From: a virus | DNA length: 35,312 bases | Reading direction: 5' to 3' (one strand) | Virus record (IMG/VR): IMGVR_UViG_3300017786_000051 | Location: 1 to 35,312 of that record | Shown: positions 1-5,663 of the stretch, piece by piece | Layout: each line of letters starts with the position of its first letter | Position numbering within the stretch: position 1 is the stretch's first letter | The notes under the pieces: model-generated | The model's database searches: none | Seen by the model: the letters and a program-made list of their open reading frames with translations, nothing else | Told to the model about the DNA's origin: nothing | Position numbers and translations under genes: made by a program

Positions 1-200
1 GCAACGGTTCGCGGGCTGTCGCTGGCAAATGTATAGTGGTCAAAACCCATTGACCGCAGCATTGCTTTCAAGGTTTGCGCCTGTGCTTCTAAAGTCTCAA
101 CAGACTGCAATATCATAGCCTGTTCATCTGTGGTCATAACAACCATTCTTTTTGACTGGCTGTCGAATTCATCCTGCTTGAAATCAATTGTGGTTTTCAT
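1..200 (-). CDS. hypothetical protein, 3' end beyond window
   Basis: A reading frame starts at ATG 200 and stays open to base 1 on the minus strand (66 codons), so its C-terminus is outside the window. The product begins MKTTIDFKQDEF and is polar, with several Met and Gln residues. I see no recognisable domain. The start is preceded by AAAGGGAACCGAACCGATG, the same leader found before many minus-strand genes in this block, which decides the start. It is the most distal gene visible in the left accessory block. Function unknown; real gene likely because of the open frame and leader. Confidence 0.6.
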   Translation of the reverse strand, partial: MKTTIDFKQDEFDSQSKRMVVMTTDEQAMILQSVETLEAQAQTLKAMLRSMGFDHYTFASDSPRTV

Positions 201-230
201 CGGTTCGGTTCCCTTTGTTGGTTAAAGTGA

Positions 231-255
231 GACTGGCAACACCGCGCCGCCAGTC
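231..255 (-). terminator. inverted repeat, possible weak terminator
   Basis: GACTGGC (231-237) and GCCAGTC (249-255) form a perfect 7-bp stem with an 11-base loop between the gene ending at 279 and the one starting at 200. On the minus strand the stem is followed only by a short T-containing stretch (TCACTTT), so it is a poor intrinsic terminator and might instead stabilise or process mRNA. Confidence 0.4.
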
Positions 256-278
256 CCCAATTAATAGCCGGTTTCGGA

Positions 279-665
279 TTAGCTGGCAAGCCGGTATTTA
301 GGCCGCAAGAAACCCTCACGTTTTACGACAATGCTATAGCCGTGCTTTCGCAACCGGTGCACCGCATTTTGAACCCCGCGAACAGTCAAGCCGGATTCAC
401 GGGCAAGCGTTTTAATGTTGACGCCATGCTTACGGCTGGCAAGAGTCCGATAAACCCGCGCCAGTGACGAATTCGGACGGAATGGACGCTTGTCGTTGCC
501 GCGCTGCCCCCGCTGCCGGACGGGTTCAAGCTGTTCACCATGCATGCCAGTCTGGAAATCAAACTCAGCCTTGAACCGCTGGTATAAGTCCTGCTTTACG
601 TCGGCACGGACAGCCGAAACAAGCTGGTTGCAAAGCTCTTTTATGTGTTCGTTGTTGGTTGTCAT
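279..665 (-). CDS. winged-helix DNA-binding protein
   Basis: A 128-residue product. The last ~65 residues look like a winged helix-turn-helix: an initial helix around ARVYRTLASRKHG, a helix-turn-helix around IKTLARESGLTVRGVQNAV, and a basic wing (VVKREGFLRPKYR) at the C-terminus. The N-terminal half is charged and could mediate dimerisation. The start at 665 (MTTNNEH) follows GGAACCAGAAAGATG, the shared leader. An upstream in-frame ATG at 707 would absorb that leader into the coding region and overlap the peptide at 688-768, so I reject it. Probably a transcriptional regulator of phage genes; the target is unknown. Confidence 0.65.
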   Translation of the reverse strand: MTTNNEHIKELCNQLVSAVRADVKQDLYQRFKAEFDFQTGMHGEQLEPVRQRGQRGNDKRPFRPNSSLARVYRTLASRKHGVNIKTLARESGLTVRGVQNAVHRLRKHGYSIVVKREGFLRPKYRLAS

Positions 666-687
666 CTTTCTGGTTCCTTTTTTCCAG

Positions 688-768
688 TTATTGAACAAAG
701 ACCGCATAAATAATCATAATTATCAGTAGCACGGTCAGACTACGATAAATTACATATAGTGCTTCCAT
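688..768 (-). CDS. 26-residue single-pass membrane micropeptide
   Basis: The stop of the DUF932 gene and an ATG overlap as TAATG at 768, opening a frame that ends with TAA at 688-690. The peptide starts MEALYVIYRS and is then almost entirely hydrophobic (SLTVLLIIMIIYAVFV), one membrane-spanning helix with a short N-terminal flank. TAATG coupling is used repeatedly elsewhere in this genome, for example at 27361, 29071, 22640/23182 and 20657, which supports translation. It fills most of the gap between the DUF932 gene and the winged-helix gene. Function unknown; a membrane-acting accessory or holin-like peptide are guesses only. Confidence 0.5.
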   Translation of the reverse strand: MEALYVIYRSLTVLLIIMIIYAVFVQ

Positions 769-1781
769 TAGGCCGCGACACTCTCAAGATATTGCCATGA
801 CGGGGACGTGATAACGTTCCGCACGTCTTCGTTGCGTTTACGCTGAACCATATGCTGGCTGGCTGTATTCTTTCCAGTCTGCCGGTCAACACCATCCGCG
901 CCAGTCCATGTAACATTGGTATGTGTTGCCCAATGGGTGAGAGCATTATAAGCCGCCCACATGGTTGACCCCAATTCCTGCTTTTCCGCATTGAATTGAT
1001 GCATTAGGTAATTGAACAGCCGTTCGTTGACTGGTTTCACCTTGCCTTGTTCGGCTGCTGCCCCAGATTTATAGCAAACGGTTTGCGCCAAGATATCCCC
1101 GAATTGTTCATCGGATAATTTGGCACCCTGCCACAATTGCATCTGGTCAAGCTGGTTTTCCCACATGTTCAAACCCATTGCCGCCTTGCTAATCAATGCG
1201 GTTGGCTCAAGGTTTTTGGTATGCTTAGATTTTTGGTGGTAGGCCTTTTCCCCGCCGAAAACTAGCGTATTGCGGCACAGGTCACGATAAGCCCCACTGA
1301 ATATCTGGAAAGCCCAAGACATATCAATACTATTGAAGATATCCATGCGGCAGACAACATTATCCTGCTTTTCACCTACGCCATGCTGCAAGTCTAAAAA
1401 GTGCACAGTCCGATGAGCACGCAGCCCCCCGTCATATATTCTATCCATGACTGCAACGTTACTGGTCGGCAAGTCGGTTGCACCCAAGACATCGGCATGA
1501 TTGGCGAATAGTTCATCATGCGGGACAAGCTTATAGCTGGCACCTACAGGTCGGGTCTTTAACACCTCACCCGTTGCCGTATTTTGCAATGCCGAATAAT
1601 CCGGCATCGGCTGATACTCGCACAATTCAACATCACTATAATGTTGAGCGGTGACTGCTTCAATCGGCACCCGCCGCACCGAACCCATATCTTGAAAAAT
1701 AGATATGTCGGCAATGTTGGCATGTTCATAGACGGTCGCGCCGCCTTCGTTTTTATATTCAGGTTGGATTAAGTCAAACAT
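768..1781 (-). CDS. DUF932 family protein
   Basis: A 337-residue protein resembling the DUF932 / TIGR03299 phage-and-plasmid family. Near residue 80 is the characteristic YKLVPHDELFANHADVLG segment, followed by conserved aromatic and Asn/Asp-rich stretches (DIFNSIDMSWAFQIFSGAY) typical of the family. The start is ATG 1781 because GGAACCGGACAT lies directly in front of it. The same frame stays open to 1970, but that part is low in coding character and crosses a terminator hairpin. The biochemical role of DUF932 is not established. The gene has its own intergenic region upstream with a terminator for the preceding genes, so it is probably transcribed separately together with the micropeptide downstream. 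Confidence 0.8.
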   Translation of the reverse strand: MFDLIQPEYKNEGGATVYEHANIADISIFQDMGSVRRVPIEAVTAQHYSDVELCEYQPMPDYSALQNTATGEVLKTRPVGASYKLVPHDELFANHADVLGATDLPTSNVAVMDRIYDGGLRAHRTVHFLDLQHGVGEKQDNVVCRMDIFNSIDMSWAFQIFSGAYRDLCRNTLVFGGEKAYHQKSKHTKNLEPTALISKAAMGLNMWENQLDQMQLWQGAKLSDEQFGDILAQTVCYKSGAAAEQGKVKPVNERLFNYLMHQFNAEKQELGSTMWAAYNALTHWATHTNVTWTGADGVDRQTGKNTASQHMVQRKRNEDVRNVITSPSWQYLESVAA

Positions 1782-1995
1782 ATGTCCGGTTCCTTTCGTT
1801 GATTGAACATAGCATGAATCATACACCGATTTGACGTAATGGGAACCCCCCAGCCCAAAAAAAATACAGATAAAAAAATGGGATGCCGCCCCGCGACTCG
1901 CAACATCCCGCCGCCTGTACCGTGCCCAGTCCCCCAACAACCCGAAACCGCAAACACATACAAGCCCCAAAAAACTTAGCGTGGCAGATTTGTCA
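1782..1995 (-). promoter_or_regulatory. intergenic region, candidate promoter for DUF932 gene
   Basis: A 214-base gap with no convincing gene. On the minus strand, downstream of the hairpin at 1871-1909, there is a TATGAT hexamer about 35 bases before the DUF932 start, with TTCCCA as the best -35 at suitable distance. The -35 is poor, so this is only a candidate. The rest of the gap holds the terminator listed separately and G/C-rich sequence of no clear function. Confidence 0.35.
1871..1909 (-). terminator. rho-independent terminator
   Basis: On the minus strand GGGATG (1909-1904) pairs with CATCCC (1885-1880) across a GC-rich loop that can pair further, and the hairpin is followed by ATTTTTTTAT (1878-1871). 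This fits an intrinsic terminator for the small-gene operon ending with the GP88-like gene at 1996. It would isolate the DUF932 unit from upstream transcription. Confidence 0.6.
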
Positions 1996-2679
1996 TTAGT
2001 GGGTTTGAAATAAAACCTGCATATCTTTTGCCGCCCAGCATATCGTACAGGTTGAGCACGATTCGGTTTGCCCCGTTTGTTCTGGACAGATTACCGATTT
2101 GTTTTTTACCTGTTCGAATAGGTCGGCACTGTTCGCGCTGAATTGCCATTCCGGTGCATTACTGAATCGAACCGCGAACCGTTCCCCGAATCCAACCCGT
2201 ACAGATTGGATAGCTTTGCCAATATAACTAGTTGGCTTATGTCCGGTAAATCCCCAAATAGCTAAGTTATCAAATTCAGCCAATAGATGCCGCCACAGCA
2301 TCACATATTTTGCAGAATAAAAATCACCCAACACATGCAGCCGGATAATCACCCCGCGATAAAGTCCGCAAAGTTCCGCAACTTCTTTTTTCAATGCGGC
2401 TTCAAGTTCTGCCCCGTGCTGGATGCGATGCCCGAACATCATGTTATTACCGTAGCAATCATCCCAGTGATAGCAATAGCGGGGACAGGTTGCCCGCTCT
2501 TCTAATGTCAGGGTATAAATTACATAGCCTTTAAACCGGCCTTTTTTAATTACAGGCAATTTATCTCTGGACAGTTTTTTATTTTTAGATTGTTTCAAAA
2601 CCGATTTGGATTCGGCAACCGTGCGGCGACTCTTTGGATACATGGTCGCGGCTGGCTTGTTTGTATCTGCTTTTTTCAT
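1996..2679 (-). CDS. GP88-like Cys-rich phage protein
   Basis: A 227-residue protein resembling the phage 'gene product 88' family. A basic N-terminus (~1-50) is followed by a first Cys cluster, CPRYCYHWDDC (C65, C69, C75). Next come HVLGDFYSAKYVMLW (~115-129), corresponding to the family's conserved H.xGDF.S block, and a terminal cluster CPEQTG..SCSTCTICW (C198, C208, C211, C214). The cysteines could bind zinc or an Fe-S cluster. The molecular function of the family is not known. The start ATG 2679 overlaps the upstream stop as ATGA, a translationally coupled junction. It is the last gene before the terminator at 1871-1909. Confidence 0.7.
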   Translation of the reverse strand: MKKADTNKPAATMYPKSRRTVAESKSVLKQSKNKKLSRDKLPVIKKGRFKGYVIYTLTLEERATCPRYCYHWDDCYGNNMMFGHRIQHGAELEAALKKEVAELCGLYRGVIIRLHVLGDFYSAKYVMLWRHLLAEFDNLAIWGFTGHKPTSYIGKAIQSVRVGFGERFAVRFSNAPEWQFSANSADLFEQVKNKSVICPEQTGQTESCSTCTICWAAKDMQVLFQTH

Positions 2680-2933
2680 GACGCCACCCCGCTTATCAAA
2701 GTGACCTTGCCACCATTTTCACATTGCACGGGTGCCTCTGTTTCAATCCAAACACGGGCACCACATGATAATGGTTTATCAGGTGAATAAACAACATTAG
2801 ACGCGCCGCGAATCTCGACACGGTCGGCATAGATATTGCGACTGCTAGTTTTAATTGTGATTACAGGGTCGGTCGTGCCATTTTTTTTATTTGCGCGAAT
2901 GACGTGCTGGTTTATGTGTATACGTTTTTTCAT
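2676..2933 (-). CDS. conserved small phage protein
   Basis: 85 residues, beginning MKKRIHINQHVIRANKK. A basic N-terminal stretch is followed by a beta-rich body with alternating hydrophobics and a PLSCGARVWIETEAPV segment. I recognise no catalytic motif. Start chosen at 2933 because AAAAGGAACCAACAACATG precedes it; the longer frame from 2966 would run through that leader. Its stop overlaps the GP88-like start (ATGA), so the two are co-translated. Function unknown. Confidence 0.65.
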   Translation of the reverse strand: MKKRIHINQHVIRANKKNGTTDPVITIKTSSRNIYADRVEIRGASNVVYSPDKPLSCGARVWIETEAPVQCENGGKVTLISGVAS

Positions 2934-2969
2934 GTTGTTGGTTCCTTTTCGTTTGTTGGTTTGCAAACG

Positions 2970-3164
2970 TTACGGATAAAATCCGCGATGGTCAAGCGGT
3001 TTTATTTTGGCACCCTGCTTTTTTAAATAACATTTAGGGCAGTAAAACAAACTATCTACATAAACCATTGATGGTTCACCGCAATCATAGCACGGATAAT
3101 CTCTTGATAGCGTGGTTCGTTTGTCAGGCATTTGTCTAGAAATTTGGTGTGTATAATTTACCAT
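2970..3164 (-). CDS. zinc-ribbon small protein
   Basis: 64 residues with two CxxC pairs, YPCYDCGE and FYCPKCYLKK, separated by 13 residues, a classic zinc-ribbon arrangement. The C-terminus is short and basic. It overlaps the upstream gene by 29 bases if the start is ATG 3164. The alternative ATG 3131 would start just past the upstream stop but lacks a Shine-Dalgarno. The zinc ribbon is kept either way. Such proteins often bind nucleic acid or other proteins; no specific role can be assigned. Confidence 0.6.
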   Translation of the reverse strand: MVNYTHQISRQMPDKRTTLSRDYPCYDCGEPSMVYVDSLFYCPKCYLKKQGAKIKPLDHRGFYP

Positions 3165-3330
3165 GTTGCACCATTTGTCTTAGCGTGGATAATTTGTCAC
3201 GTTGCGCTTTTGTCACGGGTTTGCCATGCCAGTCAGCGTCACTAATTTGTCTGTTTAGTGTCTGCCATTTGTCAGCCACATTTGTCAATCGTGGGTCGCT
3301 TGCCTTGTCAGGGTAGGCGGGGTCAATCAT
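3136..3330 (-). CDS. hypothetical protein
   Basis: 64 residues, beginning MIDPAYPDKASDPRL, with a helical, charged middle (WQTLNRQISDADW, TKAQRDKLSTLRQMVQ). The start at 3330 overlaps the stop of the upstream membrane protein as ATGATTGA, and the preceding GGCGAACATG resembles the shared leader. The open frame extends to 3417, but that would overlap the upstream gene by nearly 100 bases. No domain recognised; function unknown. Confidence 0.5.
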   Translation of the reverse strand: MIDPAYPDKASDPRLTNVADKWQTLNRQISDADWHGKPVTKAQRDKLSTLRQMVQHGKLYTPNF

Positions 3331-3604
3331 GTTCGCCACCATTACCCCTGCCAAGTCCGCCAAAGTAGTTTGGTTTGCGTCGGGCTGTTTCAAATACACC
3401 CGCTGTAATAAATGCACCTGCTATCAACAGAGCGTGTGCAACTGCGCTAATTCCAAACACAGTGACAGAACCGACGGACATACCAAAGATAATGCACCAC
3501 ATCCATGCCAGTATCTGCATGACCATGTGTCTTGTGTTTGTGTCTGGTATGTTAGACAGAGGGTTGTATTTACTATCCATGATTAGTTTGTATGTTTGTT
3601 TCAT
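3323..3604 (-). CDS. two-helix membrane protein
   Basis: 93 residues. A polar N-terminus (1-27) is followed by two hydrophobic helices, about residues 28-50 (MVMQILAWMWCIIFGMSVGS) and 52-72, and a basic, Gly-rich tail. This is an integral membrane protein with a short loop between helices. The size would allow a holin, but lysis genes usually lie elsewhere and similar two-helix proteins of unknown role are common in marine phages. The start at 3604 follows GGACAAACGATG, a variant of the shared leader, and overlaps the preceding stop as ATGA. Confidence 0.6.
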   Translation of the reverse strand: MKQTYKLIMDSKYNPLSNIPDTNTRHMVMQILAWMWCIIFGMSVGSVTVFGISAVAHALLIAGAFITAGVFETARRKPNYFGGLGRGNGGEHD

Positions 3605-3807
3605 CGTTTGTCCGCCCAAAAGTTATCCCATATATCACATTGTAGTTCATCTAATTCTGCATCGGTATAGTGTGCCATCATGTCACGACAAGGTTCCATC
3701 TGTATCATAAATTCAGCTATGGTTTCACAGCCACCGATTTTCGAACCTGCAATGTCAAACCATTTGTCTTCGTTGTCCATTGCCAATGCTTTCATCTTAC
3801 CCATCAT
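3601..3807 (-). CDS. hypothetical acidic protein
   Basis: 68 residues, beginning MMGKMKALAMDNED, acidic and helical, ending in a Trp/Asp-rich segment (DELQCDIWDNFWADKR). Two adjacent ATGs (3807 and 3804) follow GAGGTGTA. The first overlaps the upstream stop as TAATG, and the second has the better Shine-Dalgarno spacing. No family recognised. Confidence 0.55.
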   Translation of the reverse strand: MMGKMKALAMDNEDKWFDIAGSKIGGCETIAEFMIQMEPCRDMMAHYTDAELDELQCDIWDNFWADKR

Positions 3808-3995
3808 TACACCTCGCCTATGTCGTATGTATCCTGTTCAAATACTTCAGGAACACCTTCAAGTTCTTTCCAGTATCCTGCGAATATTTCATGTGCCTGT
3901 TCTTCTGCTTCTTCTTCCGAATCAGCCTTGACAGTTATTTCTTTAGATACAGATGCAACTATGTCAACTACAAATTTACGTTTCGCCTTTGTCAT
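3807..3995 (-). CDS. small DpnD/PcfM-like protein
   Basis: 62 residues. The pattern of a short beta strand (RKFVVDIVASVSKEITVKA), then SEEEAEEQAHEIF, and an acidic tail matches the small 'DpnD/PcfM-like' fold seen in phages and mobile elements; this is an inference from pattern only. The start at 3995 follows AAAAGGAACGAACGATG, the clearest copy of the shared leader. Function unknown. Confidence 0.55.
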   Translation of the reverse strand: MTKAKRKFVVDIVASVSKEITVKADSEEEAEEQAHEIFAGYWKELEGVPEVFEQDTYDIGEV

Positions 3996-4143
3996 CGTTC
4001 GTTCCTTTTAGCATTAGTTTCGTAATCTTGATAGAGACGGGACGATTACCTGTCAACTTAATTCGTCCCATGCGGTCATATTGAGGTTCAACCTCTAGGA
4101 TTTGCAAGTCCCTCTTTAGTTCCTTGAATGTCGGTACGTTCAT
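3976..4143 (-). CDS. 55-residue hypothetical protein
   Basis: A frame from ATG 4143 to TAA 3976 encodes MNVPTFKELKRDLQILE..., rich in Lys/Arg/Asp and ending KLMLKGTNDDKGET. It is preceded by AAAGGAAACCGACGATG, matching the shared leader, and overlaps the genes on both sides (20 bases downstream, 56 upstream). Overlapping so deeply on both sides is unusual, but the leader supports translation. No domain recognised. Confidence 0.5.
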   Translation of the reverse strand: MNVPTFKELKRDLQILEVEPQYDRMGRIKLTGNRPVSIKITKLMLKGTNDDKGET

Positions 4144-4363
4144 CGTCGGTTTCCTTTATTAACTGTGTTGACATTTTGTCCCATTCGCCACGCCGCATAC
4201 GAAACTTCTTGTTTTGTACTGGTGTGCAAATGCGAACCCACTTGTAACCGACAACAGCCCACACGAGCCGTGTGCCGGATACTGGTAATCTCATGTCGAA
4301 GAAATCCACGCGGTACAGCTTGGCGTTGTCCCACGCGGCTTCTTTAGGTCTAGCTACGTTCAT
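4088..4363 (-). CDS. hypothetical protein
   Basis: 91 residues, beginning MNVARPKEAAWDNAKLY. The first ~60 residues look beta-rich (LYRVDFFDMRLPV, RLVWAVVGYKWVRI) and the C-terminus is charged. The start overlaps the upstream stop by 14 bases and has only a weak ribosome site, so it may rely on translational coupling. The last 56 bases are shared with the next gene in another frame. Function unknown. Confidence 0.5.
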   Translation of the reverse strand: MNVARPKEAAWDNAKLYRVDFFDMRLPVSGTRLVWAVVGYKWVRICTPVQNKKFRMRRGEWDKMSTQLIKETDDERTDIQGTKEGLANPRG

Positions 4364-4631
4364 CTAAATTAAACTCAAACTTTAGTTTGTCCCGTGCATC
4401 TGACAACTCTTGCAATGCGTATGCTGACACACATTTGATACCCCCCATGTCAGGGTATAATGCCAAGTCTAAGACATCATCAAGCCACTTCTGTACCTCA
4501 ATTACAGCGCACCGTTGTTCCATAGACAGTTTACCAATGCGGTTTCTGCGCTGTATGCGTTCCTTTTCCCGTTGGTTTTCCCAATAGGCCATGCGTTCAT
4601 CAATCGTCATGTTCTCTAGTTTTTTAGACAT
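4350..4631 (-). CDS. hypothetical protein
   Basis: 93 residues, highly charged and helical, beginning MSKKLENMTIDERMAYW, with a long basic/acidic helix (QREKERIQRRNRIGKL) and an amphipathic second half. Start at 4631 chosen because GAAGGAAGCGAACGATG precedes it; the frame's upstream extension to 4709 overlaps the neighbouring gene and lacks a leader. No known domain. Confidence 0.55.
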   Translation of the reverse strand: MSKKLENMTIDERMAYWENQREKERIQRRNRIGKLSMEQRCAVIEVQKWLDDVLDLALYPDMGGIKCVSAYALQELSDARDKLKFEFNLDERS

Positions 4632-4839
4632 CGTTCGCTTCCTTCTCTTTTGGATACATCCATTCAGCATTGTAGTAAATAACTTCCCAGTTAATACCAA
4701 TACAGGCATCGTGGTTGTGTTTTAGATTGTGTAACACTTCCAGTGCCTGTTCTTCGGTGAGCCAGTCACACTCCTGCATCACGTCTTCAACAGACCACAC
4801 AATTGCAATCTCATCATCTTTTAGTTCTAGGGTTTCCAT
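4624..4839 (-). CDS. conserved small acidic phage protein
   Basis: 71 residues. The pattern EIAIVWSVEDVMQEC, LTEEQALEVLHNLKH and HDACIGINWEVI resembles a small acidic protein common in phages and plasmids with no known role. The start at 4839 follows GAAGGGAACGAACGATG. It is the first gene of the leftward small-gene operon, directly downstream of the promoter at 4873-4901. Confidence 0.6.
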   Translation of the reverse strand: METLELKDDEIAIVWSVEDVMQECDWLTEEQALEVLHNLKHNHDACIGINWEVIYYNAEWMYPKEKEANDV

Positions 4840-4872
4840 CGTTCGTTCCCTTCATTGATTAACGATACATAA

Positions 4873-4901
4873 CCAATATCGGTTATCAAACAGGCTGTCA
4901 A
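4873..4901 (-). promoter_or_regulatory. sigma-70-like promoter of small-gene operon
   Basis: On the minus strand TTGACA (4901-4896) is separated by exactly 17 bases from TATTGG (4878-4873), about 30 bases before the first ATG at 4839. The -35 is perfect; the -10 is weak but resembles the TATTTG of the replication-operon promoter at 5613-5641. The -35 begins right after the T-tract of the terminator at 4903-4943. Confidence 0.55.
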
Positions 4902-4902
4902 C

Positions 4903-4943
4903 AAAAAAAGAAACGGGGCTGGAAAATTAATCCCAACCCCGTT
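4903..4943 (-). terminator. rho-independent terminator
   Basis: CCAACCCCGTT (4933-4943) pairs with AACGGGGCTGG (4912-4922) as an 11-bp stem with one mismatch around a 10-base AT-rich loop. On the minus strand it is followed by a T-tract (4909-4903). It ends the leftward regulator operon 4968-5536 and separates it from the small-gene operon. Confidence 0.75.
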
Positions 4944-4967
4944 CCCCAACCAACGAACGAAACAACC

Positions 4968-5219
4968 TCACGACACCTCGTAAGGTATCCCTAGTTTTAA
5001 CACCACCTGTTTATGTTCGTCAAGCCATTTTTTACATTCCCACCGACTTTTTCCGACAAACAATACAACGTGACGCAGATAGTCTACACAATCTTTTGAC
5101 TTCACCAGTTCACGGTCTGTTTCACCAATACGAACAGACGATGCCGGAACAATCAAAGCCCACTTGTAATCAGGCCGTTCTACAATTTCTACTTCAAGTT
5201 TCTCAGTCTTTAGAGACAT
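4968..5219 (-). CDS. hypothetical protein
   Basis: 83 residues, beginning MSLKTEKLEVEIVERPD. Beta-rich N-terminal half, then a helical charged segment (SKDCVDYLRHVV) and GKSRWECKKWLDEHKQVV. The start at 5219 follows GAGGAG inside the upstream gene with a 10-base spacer, which is better than the ATG at 5237. It lies directly downstream of the ribbon-helix-helix gene (17-base overlap) and just before a terminator, so the two are probably co-expressed. Function unknown. Confidence 0.55.
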   Translation of the reverse strand: MSLKTEKLEVEIVERPDYKWALIVPASSVRIGETDRELVKSKDCVDYLRHVVLFVGKSRWECKKWLDEHKQVVLKLGIPYEVS

Positions 5220-5412
5220 CTGCGTCGTGCTCCTCATCTAATGCTTCAAGATATAATGCAATCCCGTCACGGATTAAATCACCTACACTAACCTGTTCGT
5301 AACTTTTCTTATCTAGCTTCTTTGCGTGGAAAGCTAGCCTGTCGTACTGTTCTACAGATATTAGCAGACTATACACTTTAGTTGGTTCAGGTATCTTGGC
5401 TGGTCTTGCCAT
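5203..5412 (-). CDS. ribbon-helix-helix regulator
   Basis: 69 residues with the layout of a CopG/Arc-type ribbon-helix-helix protein: a beta strand (KVYSLLISVEQY, ~12-23), a first helix (YDRLAFHAKKLDKK), and a second helix with the typical SVGDLIRDGIALYLEAL (~42-58). Such proteins bind operators as dimers through the paired strands. The acidic tail (DEEHDADVSKD) is unusual. AAGGAACTGAGGAATG gives a good ribosome site. Its gene sits beside the divergent control region 5537-5663, so repressing that region is the natural inference. It could instead be a small antitoxin-like protein, but no toxin-like partner is obvious. Confidence 0.65.
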   Translation of the reverse strand: MARPAKIPEPTKVYSLLISVEQYDRLAFHAKKLDKKSYEQVSVGDLIRDGIALYLEALDEEHDADVSKD

Positions 5413-5536
5413 TCCTCAGTTCCTTCTTTACAAGTTTATCTAATTTATCTTTTTTCTTGTTGGGGACAACCTGCTTGGTATACCGTTTGTCCCTTAACAG
5501 TTTAGCTATAGGGTTTATTTTATTAGTTATTTTCAT
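5387..5536 (-). CDS. 49-residue ArfA-like basic protein
   Basis: A frame from ATG 5536 to TGA 5387 encodes MKITNKINPIAKLLRDK... and ends NGKTSQDT. The segment NPIAKLLRDKRYTKQV then VPNKKKDK lines up with the N-terminal core of the ribosome-rescue factor ArfA: N.I..LL.D followed by V..NKK.K. In ArfA this part precedes the basic tail that enters the mRNA channel. Here the product is strongly basic and of plausible size. It overlaps the ribbon-helix-helix gene by 26 bases and is first in the leftward operon. The match is short, so the role (rescue of stalled ribosomes during infection) is an inference. Confidence 0.5.
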   Translation of the reverse strand: MKITNKINPIAKLLRDKRYTKQVVPNKKKDKLDKLVKKELRNGKTSQDT

Positions 5537-5663
5537 AGTAGGGTTTCCCTGTAGGGTTACTGTTCTTATTGCGTATCACGCTTGTCAATAGTTCGTCAAC
5601 CAAAAAATGTAGTTGACACGGATTTTATTGTGGCGTATTTGTCAACGCCATAGGAGATAGCCA
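5537..5663. promoter_or_regulatory. divergent control region
   Basis: 127 bases between the leftward regulator operon and the rightward replication operon. The rightward promoter is listed separately. On the minus strand there are two -35-like boxes, TTGACG (5599-5594) and TTGACA (5588-5583), but no good -10 at 16-18 bases, so the leftward promoter is unclear. TGGCG (5631-5635) and CGCCA (5646-5650) form an inverted repeat spanning the rightward -10, a likely operator. Confidence 0.55.
5613..5641 (+). promoter_or_regulatory. promoter of the replication operon
   Basis: TTGACA (5613-5618), a 17-base spacer, then TATTTG (5636-5641), followed by AGGAG and the primase ATG at 5664. The -10 lies between the arms of the TGGCG/CGCCA inverted repeat, so a bound protein would block it. 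The -35 is perfect and the -10 weak, as in the promoter at 4873-4901. Confidence 0.6.

Noticed and set aside
195-215. CGGTTCGGTTCCC as a regulatory operator
   Set aside because: It is better explained as the shared leader with the ribosome site, since it recurs at the same distance from starts.
1782-1970. N-terminal extension of the DUF932 frame to 400 residues
   Set aside because: It crosses a terminator hairpin, has poor coding character and ignores the conserved leader before ATG 1781.
3375-3710. 111-residue plus-strand ORF in the accessory block
   Set aside because: Antisense to several overlapping minus-strand genes with good leaders; composition is Cys/His/Ser noise.
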